Part shown: piece after piece, positions 33,140 to 39,902 of the stretch
Position numbering within the stretch: the first letter of the stretch is position 1
Layout: the number at the start of each line of letters is the position of its first letter
DNA from: Planifilum sp021793745
GTDB lineage: Bacteria > Bacillota > Bacilli > Thermoactinomycetales > DSM-44946
DNA: 64,000 nucleotides
Reading direction: 5' to 3'
Assembly (NCBI GenBank): GCA_937983105.1
Contig: CALKAM010000005.1
Span: 1 to 64,000 of the forward strand
Translations under genes and position numbers: made by a program
Notes under the pieces: generated by a model
Databases searched by the model: none
What the model was told of the DNA's origin: nothing
Seen by the model: only the letters and a program-made list of their open reading frames with translations

Positions 33140-33154
33140 TTATAATGATTATCA
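33140..33154. promoter_or_regulatory. PerR/Fur-type box upstream of Mn catalase
   Basis: TTATAAT-G-ATTATCA differs from the PerR consensus TTATAATnATTATAA at one position. It sits 7 bp upstream of the -35 box. PerR senses peroxide through iron-catalysed oxidation, so control of a catalase fits; Fur binds nearly the same sequence and cannot be excluded. Confidence 0.75.
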
Positions 33155-33257
33155 TGATCAATCTTTGAAGGAAACCCTTTCCTAATCGAAGAAAATCCGA
33201 TCATCTCTCCACCGCTCCGTCCAGTTCCGCATCACCGAAACCCGGCTTTGCAGCGGA

Positions 33258-33297
33258 ACAAAAAGGAGATGCTCCGCAACAGGTGGAACATCTCCTT
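33258..33297 (-). terminator. terminator-like hairpin after the DUF817 gene
   Basis: AAGGAGATG and CATCTCCTT with a 17-nt loop, followed on the minus strand by TTTTTG. It is about 105 nt after the gene stop. Confidence 0.7.
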
Positions 33298-33401
33298 CAT
33301 CTTTTGGTTCTCCCTTTCCGCCCCGTCTCTTCCCGGATATATCTTCAGACTTGCGCCTCCAGTCGGAGTTCTTGGTGAAATTGGGATAGCCATCGGCATG
33401 G

Positions 33402-34250
33402 TCATGCTCCCTCCGATTTCCGTCTCGCCGCCCGCTTTTCCCGTTGATCTGTCCTTACGGATCTCTCCCTTTCAGAAGAAAGGTTCTCCTTCACCAACTT
33501 CAACGTCGCCACGATCAGAAAGCTGACGATCACGAGCAGGGACCACGAGCTCACCTTGCTGTAATGAACAGGACTCCATGTATCGGCCTGGTTCGGGTAC
33601 TCCCAGGCCCCGAAGTATGTGGCGATGTTCTCGGCGATCCAGATGAAAAAGCCGATCAGCACAAAGGACAGCGCCACCGGCATCCGGTAGCGGATTCCGC
33701 CGACCTCGTACAGGACCCACGATCGCCAAAAGACGATCAGCACAAGGCCGGTCAACCACCATCGGATATCGATCCAGAAATGGTGGGTGAAAAAATTCAG
33801 GTAGATGGCAGCGGCGAGCGGCACCACCGCCCAAAACGGCGGCCATCGGAACAGCTCCACCTTCAGCCTCCTCCACGCCTGGCAGAGATAGCTGGCCACG
33901 CTGGCGTACATGAATCCGCTGTACAGCGGGACGCCGAACACCTTGAAATAGCCTTCCTCCGGATAAGACCAGGAGCCCATGTGCGTCTTAAAGACCTCCA
34001 GCGCCAGCCCGATCAGGTGAAATAAAGTGATCACTTTCAGTTCATCCCGGGTTTCCAATCCGGAGCGCACCATCCACCATTGCATCAGAAGGCAGATGAC
34101 GAGCAGCCAGTCATACCGCGGCAAGAGGGGAAGCGGCACCACCTTTGTCACGGCCAAAGCCGTAAAAATGACGGCGGGAAACAGGCAGGACAGGGCCTGC
34201 TCCCGGCCGAACAGGAGGAGCTGTTTCACCGCTCTGATCACGGGCCCCAC
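33402..34250 (-). CDS. DUF817 membrane protein (YoaT-like)
   Basis: A 282-residue inner-membrane protein with about eight helices. Seen: ALEVFKTHMGSWSYPEEGYFKVFGVPLYSGFMYASVASYLCQAWR and FGAWEYPNQADTWSPVHYSKVSSW, Trp/Tyr-rich loops typical of DUF817, and a basic tail. Function unknown. In B. subtilis its counterpart yoaT follows yozG and yoaS, exactly as here. The start is a GTG at 34250 with GAGGG 10 nt upstream; an ATG at 34283 inside the regulator gene is an alternative. Confidence 0.88.
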   Translation of the reverse strand: MGPVIRAVKQLLLFGREQALSCLFPAVIFTALAVTKVVPLPLLPRYDWLLVICLLMQWWMVRSGLETRDELKVITLFHLIGLALEVFKTHMGSWSYPEEGYFKVFGVPLYSGFMYASVASYLCQAWRRLKVELFRWPPFWAVVPLAAAIYLNFFTHHFWIDIRWWLTGLVLIVFWRSWVLYEVGGIRYRMPVALSFVLIGFFIWIAENIATYFGAWEYPNQADTWSPVHYSKVSSWSLLVIVSFLIVATLKLVKENLSSERERSVRTDQREKRAARRKSEGA

Positions 34251-34263
34251 CGGGATTCGACCC

Positions 34264-34485
34264 TCACTCGGAAATATCCTCATCGGGACGATACTCCAAT
34301 ATGTCTCCGGGCTGACAATCCAGCACCTGGCAAATTCGGTCCAGCGTGGACAAGCGGATCGCCTTGGCCTTTCCGTTCTTCAAGATCGAGATGTTGGCCA
34401 TCGTGATGCCGACCCTCTCCGAGAGCTCGGTCACGCTCATTTTTCGTTTGGCCAGCATGACATCCAGATTGATGATGATCGCCAC
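34264..34485 (-). CDS. XRE-family regulator (YozG-like)
   Basis: A 73-residue DNA-binding protein made of one Cro/C1 helix-turn-helix: INLDVMLAKRKMSVTELSERVGITMANISILKNGKAKAIRLSTL, then RICQVLDCQPGDILEY. It is usually found beside a DUF2975 membrane protein, which may hold it at the membrane. Here that partner gene is broken (see 34514-34953). The start is a GTG at 34485 with GAGG 8 nt upstream; a further GTG at 34494 has no site. Confidence 0.9.
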   Translation of the reverse strand: MAIIINLDVMLAKRKMSVTELSERVGITMANISILKNGKAKAIRLSTLDRICQVLDCQPGDILEYRPDEDISE

Positions 34486-34513
34486 CCTCTTCACCTCAGA
34501 TCGTCAAATCATT

Positions 34514-34953
34514 TTACGCCTTGATCTCAACGGCACTTTTCAGCAGCTTCTGAAGAACCGCGGCAAAAAACGAAATCACCATCGCAGCGAATGCCGAGAG
34601 AAGACCGATCAGCACCGGGGCGTCGTCTTTTTCCGCCACATAGTAAAAGAGCGGCAAGCTCACCACATACAAGGCATAGTGCTTGATCTTCTTCAGCGGC
34701 GTGACCGACAACTCGGAAAAGGCTTCATTCCTGTCGATATACTAAGCAGCTTGAACGCCTGATGCAGGGCCATGTAAAAGGGAATCGCCGACTAAAAGAC
34801 CGCAAGAAGAATATGCAGGAAAAGAAACTCCTCCTCCGAATCCGAAGCTTCGTCGATATTCAAGTACAGAACGGCGCATAAAAACAACACCCCGATCCCG
34901 AGCAGCCCGATCACCGACTTCAAAAAAAGCGTGGAACCCTGTGCACGGCTCAT
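34514..34953 (-). pseudogene. DUF2975 membrane protein (YoaS-like), broken by a stop and a frameshift
   Basis: Read from an ATG at 34953 (after GAGGTGCTGGTG), the frame gives MSRAQGSTLFLKSVIGLLGI... LHILLAVF, meets TAG at 34794-34792, goes on as SAIPFYMALHQAFKLLS, and then shifts frame by one missing base near 34739-34742 to finish as IDRNEAFSELSVTPLKKIKHYALYV... LLKSAVEIKA. The joined protein has the four helices and the FKLL-x6-F..LSV..LK.IK pattern of DUF2975. No other frame restores it, so the gene is a recent pseudogene unless the assembly holds two errors. Confidence 0.85.
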
Positions 34954-35169
34954 CACCAGCACCTCACCCGTTGACTGGATGGATCAGTTCAAATGTAGCA
35001 CAGGGTTTATTGTGTTGAAATAAAAAAATATCGATTTAAGACAAATCCCTCCGAAGAAACAGGGGTCTCAGGAAAAAACCCGCCGATCCCTCCGGTCCGC
35101 AACGGTCAGGCGATCACATCCCGACAAACGGCGAAGGGACACTTCAATCCGCCGCGGATAAGCCCAAGC

Positions 35170-35208
35170 AAAAAAGGGATGTTCCCCCCATCCGGTCCGG
35201 AACATCCC
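35170..35208 (-). terminator. intrinsic terminator of the panE-like gene
   Basis: GGGATGTTCC and GGAACATCCC with a 13-nt loop, followed on the minus strand by TTTTTT. The gap 34954-35169 otherwise shows no gene. Confidence 0.88.
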
Positions 35209-35214
35209 CCTCCG

Positions 35215-36138
35215 TCATCCCCGTTGTGCTCTGCCCTCCTCATACGCCTTGATGGAGGCATAAACCGCCTTTAAAAGGGGAAGATCCATCCCCTTCGGAG
35301 CCGTTTCGATCAGCCAACCGTGCAGGTGATCCGTTTCCGTCGGCCCTCCCCTTTCAACATCCCTCAACATGGAGGATTTCATCGTCGGATCCAACGCCGC
35401 CGCGATGGAATACGCCTTCTCGCCGATGTCCGGCGTCAGCGACGGTTCATGGAATCGGGCCACGGCGGCGATCTCTTCGGCCAACCTCCGGTACGTCTCT
35501 TTGCCCCCGGGCACTTCCATAATGGGTCCGATACTGCTCCGCATCATGGAGGTCATTCCGCTGAAGGCGGAAATGAATACATATTTATGCCACATCTCCA
35601 CCACAATCTCCCGGCTCGGCTGGGCGGTCATCTTCGCTCCGGAAAAAAGGTCCTTCAGCCGCTGCACCCGATCGGAAATCGTCCCGTCCAACTCCCCGAA
35701 AACGATGTTGTGAAAGGGGCTGTATTGCTCCACCTCTCCCCGATCGTTCAGGGTGGTCTCGATCTGGCAAAGTCCCCCCAGGAGCTTCTCCCTCCCGAAA
35801 GCCGACTCCAGCCGATCCATGTGGGACATGCCGTTCAAAAGGGGCAGGATCGCCGTAGATGCCCCCACATAGGGACGGATATCCCGGATCGCATCTTCCA
35901 GGTGATACGCCTTCACCGACAGAATGATCAGATCGAAGGGCGCCGCCTCCTCCCCGGCGGTGATCGTCCGGACCGGGGATGCGAAGTCCCCGTGAACGCT
36001 GTAAATCACGAGGCCCTTTTCCTCCAGCTGTTCCTTCCGCCGACGCCGAACCAGAAAGGCGACATCTTCCCCCTTTTCGGCGAGCCTACCACCGAAATAA
36101 CCGCCGACTCCGCCTGCGCCGACCATCAATACGCGCAT
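35215..36138 (-). CDS. ketopantoate reductase family protein (PanE/ApbA)
   Basis: A 306-residue NADPH-dependent enzyme; the family reduces 2-dehydropantoate to pantoate for coenzyme A. Seen: the dinucleotide site GAGGVGGYFGG at 7-17, DLIILSVKAYHLEDA, PLLNGMSHMDRL, the Lys in EMWHKYVFISAFSGM, and C-terminal SSMLRDVERGGPTETDHLHG with Glu. Genomes often carry several relatives with other substrates, so panE itself is not certain. The start at 36138 has GAGGTGG upstream; the longer frame to 36192 is not needed. Confidence 0.88.
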   Translation of the reverse strand: MRVLMVGAGGVGGYFGGRLAEKGEDVAFLVRRRRKEQLEEKGLVIYSVHGDFASPVRTITAGEEAAPFDLIILSVKAYHLEDAIRDIRPYVGASTAILPLLNGMSHMDRLESAFGREKLLGGLCQIETTLNDRGEVEQYSPFHNIVFGELDGTISDRVQRLKDLFSGAKMTAQPSREIVVEMWHKYVFISAFSGMTSMMRSSIGPIMEVPGGKETYRRLAEEIAAVARFHEPSLTPDIGEKAYSIAAALDPTMKSSMLRDVERGGPTETDHLHGWLIETAPKGMDLPLLKAVYASIKAYEEGRAQRG

Positions 36139-36198
36139 GTCTTCACCACCTCGAAAAAATGAAGGCTCGTCCATACCAGCCGATTGGGACAAAGCGAT

Positions 36199-36942
36199 TT
36201 ACATCTCCTTTAAAAGGATCAATCCGATTCCAAAGCCCGCGAAGCAAAGGACAGCTAAAATCATCGCGAAGGAATAGTATTCCGGGCATGGAGCGCTTCC
36301 CGTTCGGCTCGGTGTGCCGGCGGTTGCCATCGGTCCCGCAACCCCCAGCGTGTACAGGCTGTAATTCTTCGCCATGACGATGGTCTCTTTCAGCGTCATG
36401 TCCGATGCCAGGAAAAAAAAGATCAGGCCCAAGGCGTAATGGAAAAAGAACCATTGGATGGTTCGGAGCATTTCCCGCCCCCTGCCGGAAAACACACCGA
36501 CCCAGATCGAGAGGAACATCAAAAGCAGGGGGAGCCAAAACAGCGGCAGTTTCAGATCGGCTTCGACGATATTCCACCCGCGCTTCAGTGCCAATAGAGA
36601 TGTGAAGGCAACGCTCAGAGAAAAGACGGAAATCACACTTCCCCAGAGGAAACAGGGATGGGTTTGCCAGGGCGTTTCCCTCTGCCGGATCGCTACGGCA
36701 ATCAGCGGGGAGCCCATGGCGGTGAAGGTGAAGATCGACATGAGCAGTTGAAATTCCAGAAGCTCCGGCGTTATCTCATCGATGAAAAAATTGGCCAACA
36801 ACATCAGGGTTATCAGGACAAAGCAGGGCTGGATGATCCGCAGCGGGATGAGCCAGCGCCCTTTGACAAACAGGGAGAAAATCGCTGCAAAAAGAGGTAG
36901 CAAGAAGAACATGGCAAGAATCAAGATTTCGACGATCCACAC
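36199..36942 (-). CDS. polytopic membrane protein, unknown
   Basis: A 247-residue inner-membrane protein with seven or so hydrophobic segments and no recognised domain. The first helix starts at once (IVEILILAMFFLLPLFAAIF), and loops are short. The start is taken as a GTG at 36942, with AGGAG 10 nt upstream; the frame to 37038 is longer but would put a charged stretch and a hairpin-rich region before the first helix. It lies 60 nt before the PanE-type gene on the same strand, possibly one transcript. It may have arisen in this lineage; no homologue is remembered. Confidence 0.75.
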   Translation of the reverse strand: MWIVEILILAMFFLLPLFAAIFSLFVKGRWLIPLRIIQPCFVLITLMLLANFFIDEITPELLEFQLLMSIFTFTAMGSPLIAVAIRQRETPWQTHPCFLWGSVISVFSLSVAFTSLLALKRGWNIVEADLKLPLFWLPLLLMFLSIWVGVFSGRGREMLRTIQWFFFHYALGLIFFFLASDMTLKETIVMAKNYSLYTLGVAGPMATAGTPSRTGSAPCPEYYSFAMILAVLCFAGFGIGLILLKEM

Positions 36943-36989
36943 ACTATTACATCTCCTGTACAGAATGGACTTAACGGGTTGTGAAATCG

Positions 36990-37027
36990 AAAAAGGAGGC
37001 AACCCCTGCCCGGGGCTGCTCCTTTTA
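36990..37027 (-). terminator. intrinsic terminator after the YgiT-type gene
   Basis: AAAAGGAGGCA-ACCCC pairs with GGGG-TGCTCCTTTT, with runs of A/T at both ends. It lies 15 nt after the gene at 37042. Confidence 0.8.
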
Positions 37028-37041
37028 TCCGGATTCACCGT

Positions 37042-37464
37042 TTAGTTGTTCTCGGCCTGCTTCTTTTTCAACTTGGTCAATCTGGAACTCAAAACCTGGA
37101 GACGGTTTTTCAGGTCGGATACCCATTGGCCGTCGTCCAACTGTTTGGCCACGCCCAACAGGTCCAGAGCCATATCGATCTGTTCGCGAAGGACTTCCTC
37201 CGGATTATCATCCTGGAAGCTGGTGCAGTTCTCCTTCCACTCGGCGACCATTTCCTCATCGATGTAATCCTTCAGATTCACTTCGCGGGCGCTGTCTTCC
37301 TGGGCATATTCCACCAGCAAATCGAACTCGTCCTTCACTGACGGGTGCACTTCCACCTGGTGACAAACCGGACAGTAGTACAGGGGGACGTTGTGAACCA
37401 ATGTCGATCCCTGGCGCAGCGTTCCCACTGTACCAATCATCGTCGCCCCACAGCAAAAGCTCAT
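37042..37464 (-). CDS. YgiT-type zinc-finger protein
   Basis: A 140-residue protein with a zinc finger at the N-terminus: MSFCCGATM (two Cys) and YYCPVCHQVEVHP (CxxC), then an acidic helical body and a Lys-rich end (LTKLKKKQAENN). The same finger starts the antitoxin MqsA, but there is no DNA-binding helix-turn-helix nor a toxin gene beside it, so a toxin-antitoxin role is not supported. The start at 37464 has GGAAGGAGGCGG 5 nt upstream. Confidence 0.82.
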   Translation of the reverse strand: MSFCCGATMIGTVGTLRQGSTLVHNVPLYYCPVCHQVEVHPSVKDEFDLLVEYAQEDSAREVNLKDYIDEEMVAEWKENCTSFQDDNPEEVLREQIDMALDLLGVAKQLDDGQWVSDLKNRLQVLSSRLTKLKKKQAENN

Positions 37465-37565
37465 GTTTCCCCCGCCTCCTTCCACCCGTTCCCTTTTCTG
37501 TCTCCAGGAAATTTTCCGTCCTTGATACCATGATACCACACCAGCCGCCGTAGAAAACCTGGAGA

Positions 37566-37594
37566 CAAAAAAAGCTCAGCTCCCATAGGCTGAG
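37566..37594 (-). terminator. intrinsic terminator, gcvH-side transcript
   Basis: CTCAGC and GCTGAG around a TCCCATAG loop, with TTTTTTTG on the minus strand. It lies about 190 nt beyond the DUF2553-like gene; the gap 37600-37783 has no gene. Confidence 0.8.
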
Positions 37595-37783
37595 ACTGAA
37601 GGGACCCGCTGGATGCGGACCTGGCCCGGCGGATGATGGCTTGAGCATCCCGCGGACGAGGTGTGCCCCGATTTCCAACAGGATCCGCCGAGCGGTCGCG
37701 TCGGGGAAGAGCGAGGTGAAAGGCCGCCTTCCGGCTCGGGGGATACATCCCCGTTACGTCATACCACCATTCCCGAATATCGA

Positions 37784-38020
37784 TCAACACCAACCCATAT
37801 CACAGCTTTGGGCATATTGATCCAAATGGTCGTCGTAATGCCCCAACACATAAATGTGATCATGATCCATTTCATAACCCTCAGCCATTTGGACGCCACA
37901 TTTCTCGGACAAGGCGATCCGGCCGATCGGCTTCTTATGGTAATAAAGGACAATATCCCCGTCTTTCAACCGTCCAACCACTTTTCGCGTAATATTGACT
38001 CGGTAAGTTTTCCTTTTCAT
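37784..38020 (-). CDS. DUF2553-like protein (YusG-like)
   Basis: A 78-residue cytoplasmic protein: VNITRKVVGRLKDGDIVLYYHKKPIGRIAL, then EGYEMDHDHIYVLG and the end SCDMGWC. Size, sequence pattern and place after gcvH match yusG of B. subtilis. The family's role is unknown. The ATG has AAAGGAGGTGG 4 nt upstream, an excellent site. It is probably the last gene of the gcvH transcript; a hairpin stands between the two. Confidence 0.85.
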   Translation of the reverse strand: MKRKTYRVNITRKVVGRLKDGDIVLYYHKKPIGRIALSEKCGVQMAEGYEMDHDHIYVLGHYDDHLDQYAQSCDMGWC

Positions 38021-38059
38021 CCGCCCACCTCCTTTGCAAAATCCTCCCGTAGGCGGAAC

Positions 38060-38083
38060 CCGGCCCGTTGGTTGACGGGCCGG
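38060..38083 (-). other. hairpin between gcvH and the DUF2553-like gene
   Basis: CCGGCCCGT and ACGGGCCGG form a 9-bp stem around TGGTTG. No T-run follows, so partial termination or mRNA protection is more likely than full termination. Confidence 0.6.
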
Positions 38084-38127
38084 ACGATCCGAAGGGTTAT
38101 TATGGTAATTACCCTATTGTCGGAAGT

Positions 38128-38514
38128 TTAATCTTCGGACACAGTTGCCTTATATTGATCGGCCGTCAACAGCTGATCCAACTGAGAGGGATCGGACATT
38201 TCCACGACGATCATCCAGCCGTCCCCGTAGGGGGAAGTATTGACATTTTCGGGGGAATCGCCCAGCTCTTCGTTTACTTCCACCACTTTGCCGCTGACGG
38301 GAGCATACAATTCGGATACGGTTTTCACCGATTCAACACTGCCGAAGGGTTCCCCCGCCGTCACTTCGTCTCCCACCTCCGGCAGCTCCACAAACACGAT
38401 ATCCCCCAATTCCGACTGCGCAAAATCGGTGATACCGATCCGCACCCGATTGTCGCCCTCGCTCTTCACCCATTCGTGCTCTTCACTGTACTTGAGTTCG
38501 TTGGGCAGATTCAT
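38128..38514 (-). CDS. gcvH: glycine cleavage system H protein
   Basis: A 128-residue lipoyl carrier protein. It carries the aminomethyl group between the P, T and L enzymes of glycine cleavage, and in Bacillales also passes lipoyl groups to other complexes. Seen: EEHEWVKSEGDNRVRIGITDFAQSELGDIVFVELP and the lipoylated Lys64 in SVESVKTVSEL, then YAPVSGKVVEVNEEL. The start at 38514 has GGAGGGAATGAGG upstream. gcvT and gcvP are not in this window. Confidence 0.97.
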   Translation of the reverse strand: MNLPNELKYSEEHEWVKSEGDNRVRIGITDFAQSELGDIVFVELPEVGDEVTAGEPFGSVESVKTVSELYAPVSGKVVEVNEELGDSPENVNTSPYGDGWMIVVEMSDPSQLDQLLTADQYKATVSED

Positions 38515-38533
38515 CGTCCTCATTCCCTCCGCA

Positions 38534-38986
38534 TCATTCTTTGGTTCCCAACACTCGTTCAAGCGGCTTCTGCAACATGCTCAGGGCCTTCTCACCCGCG
38601 GAACGGTGGCGAAGGAGCCCCTCCTGGTCGAACAGATAAAAGGCGGGGACAAATTCATTTTCAAAGGCATCGACCACATTGTGTTCATTGTCAATCGCCT
38701 GGGGATGCTTCAGTTCGTATTTTTCGATCGTCTCCTTCACCGGACCGATTTCCGTGTCCTTTTCCGAACGGGGCATGTGCACCCCGATCACTTGAAGATC
38801 CTTATCCTTGTACTTTTCCCTCAGTTCGTTCACATCCGGGAGACTCTTTTTACAGAGGCCGCAGCTGATGGACCAAAAATGAACCAGAACCGGTTTGCCG
38901 GCAAGATCCGCCTTGGAAACCTCTCCGTTCACCCATTCGGTCACACCGGCCAGTTCCGGCATTTCCGTGCGCAGGCGCATCGGCAT
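38534..38986 (-). CDS. thioredoxin-like redoxin with CGLC motif (TlpA/ResA family)
   Basis: A 150-residue thiol-disulphide protein with the active site CGLC at Cys42 and Cys45 (HFWSISCGLCKKSLPDVN), the VIGVHMPR strand and the cis-proline region FVPAFYLFDQEGLL. There is no signal peptide, so it acts in the cytoplasm, unlike ResA. It lies directly before gcvH (19 nt) and near a peroxiredoxin, which suggests a role in redox balance. It starts at an ATG after GGAAGGAGG. Confidence 0.92.
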   Translation of the reverse strand: MPMRLRTEMPELAGVTEWVNGEVSKADLAGKPVLVHFWSISCGLCKKSLPDVNELREKYKDKDLQVIGVHMPRSEKDTEIGPVKETIEKYELKHPQAIDNEHNVVDAFENEFVPAFYLFDQEGLLRHRSAGEKALSMLQKPLERVLGTKE

Positions 38987-39102
38987 GGCAATAACCTCCT
39001 TCCGGAATCATCTCTCGATCGCTTCCCTATCAAAGAGCGGCCGGTTGGCACCGCCCGAACGGCGGCGCCCCGGCCCTCAGGATCCATCGATCCGCTGTTA
39101 CA

Positions 39103-39669
39103 TTAAAGGGTCTTTTGACCCGGCTTCCAATCGGAGGGGCAGAGACCTCCGGTCTGCAGTGCTTGCAACACGCGCAGGGTTTCATCGACACTGCGGCCGA
39201 TGTTTTCGTCGTGGACCACCTGGTAGCGAACGATGCCCTCCGGATCGATGATGAACAGACCGCGCAGGGCCACACCTTGATCCTCGACCAGCACGCCGTA
39301 ATCGCGGCTCACCTTGTGGGTGGTATCCGCAGCCAGCGGGAACTTGATCTCGCCCAGGCCGTTCTCTTCCCGCGGGGTGTTGATCCAGGCCCGGTGGGAG
39401 AATTTGCTGTCGGTGCTGACCCCGAGGATGTCGGCGTTCAGCTCTTCAAATTCCTCATACCGGTCGCTCAAGGCCGTAATCTCCGTCGGGCAGACGAAGG
39501 TGAAATCCAGCGGGTAGAAGAAAAGCACGAGCCACTTTCCACGATAGTCGGACAGCTTCACCTTCTCATCGAGGGTCTCCAGGTTTTTGGTGCTCTCCAT
39601 TTCGAAATCGGGAGCAGGCAGTCCGACAAGACGCAGGGTTTTCGGAGCTTCCGTCACTACACTTGCCAC
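39103..39669 (-). CDS. 2-Cys peroxiredoxin (AhpC/Prx1 type)
   Basis: A 188-residue peroxidase that reduces hydrogen and alkyl peroxides. The peroxidatic Cys60 lies in FYPLDFTFVCPTE, followed by the helper Arg region and the resolving Cys177 in GGLCPSDWKPG. It lacks an AhpF partner nearby, so thioredoxin is the likely reductant. The start is a GTG with GGAGG 7 nt upstream. A promoter (TTGACT-N17-TAACCT) and a long dyad lie in front of it. Confidence 0.96.
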   Translation of the reverse strand: MASVVTEAPKTLRLVGLPAPDFEMESTKNLETLDEKVKLSDYRGKWLVLFFYPLDFTFVCPTEITALSDRYEEFEELNADILGVSTDSKFSHRAWINTPREENGLGEIKFPLAADTTHKVSRDYGVLVEDQGVALRGLFIIDPEGIVRYQVVHDENIGRSVDETLRVLQALQTGGLCPSDWKPGQKTL

Positions 39670-39799
39670 GATGGTTTCCCTCCTATGTTGATATCTGTGT
39701 TTGTGAAAAGGATATGGATGCCGCCCAAGGCCGTATCCAGTTTTTTACTATGCCCATTTGGCACAGCAAGTAATCACGGTAACAGCCACGGGCATATCT

Positions 39800-39869
39800 A
39801 GGTTAACATTAAGCTTGTTTGAAGTCAATTTCATATGGGATTCACTACTAAATTGTAACAATTTTAGTG
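39800..39869 (-). promoter_or_regulatory. peroxiredoxin promoter and upstream dyad
   Basis: On the minus strand TTGACT (39828-39823), 17 nt, TAACCT (39805-39800). Directly upstream, 39846-39869 reads ACTAAATTGT-A-ACAATTTTAGT, an AT-rich dyad of 10-bp arms with one bulge. It is not a PerR consensus. It also lies 34 nt after the TPP-enzyme stop but has no T-run, so an operator is more likely than a terminator. Confidence 0.6.
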
Positions 39870-39902
39870 GATAATTTTTCTTTAAATTTCCTTTTCCAGT
39901 GG

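Noticed and set aside
37042..37464. YgiT-type zinc finger considered as half of a toxin-antitoxin pair
   Set aside because: No MqsR-like toxin lies beside it and the protein has no helix-turn-helix.
37594..37690. GC-rich stretch beside the terminator at 37566-37594, considered as a riboswitch
   Set aside because: No aptamer consensus (SAM, T-box, glycine) was found, and the gcvH-side gene ends upstream, so an ordinary terminator explains it.
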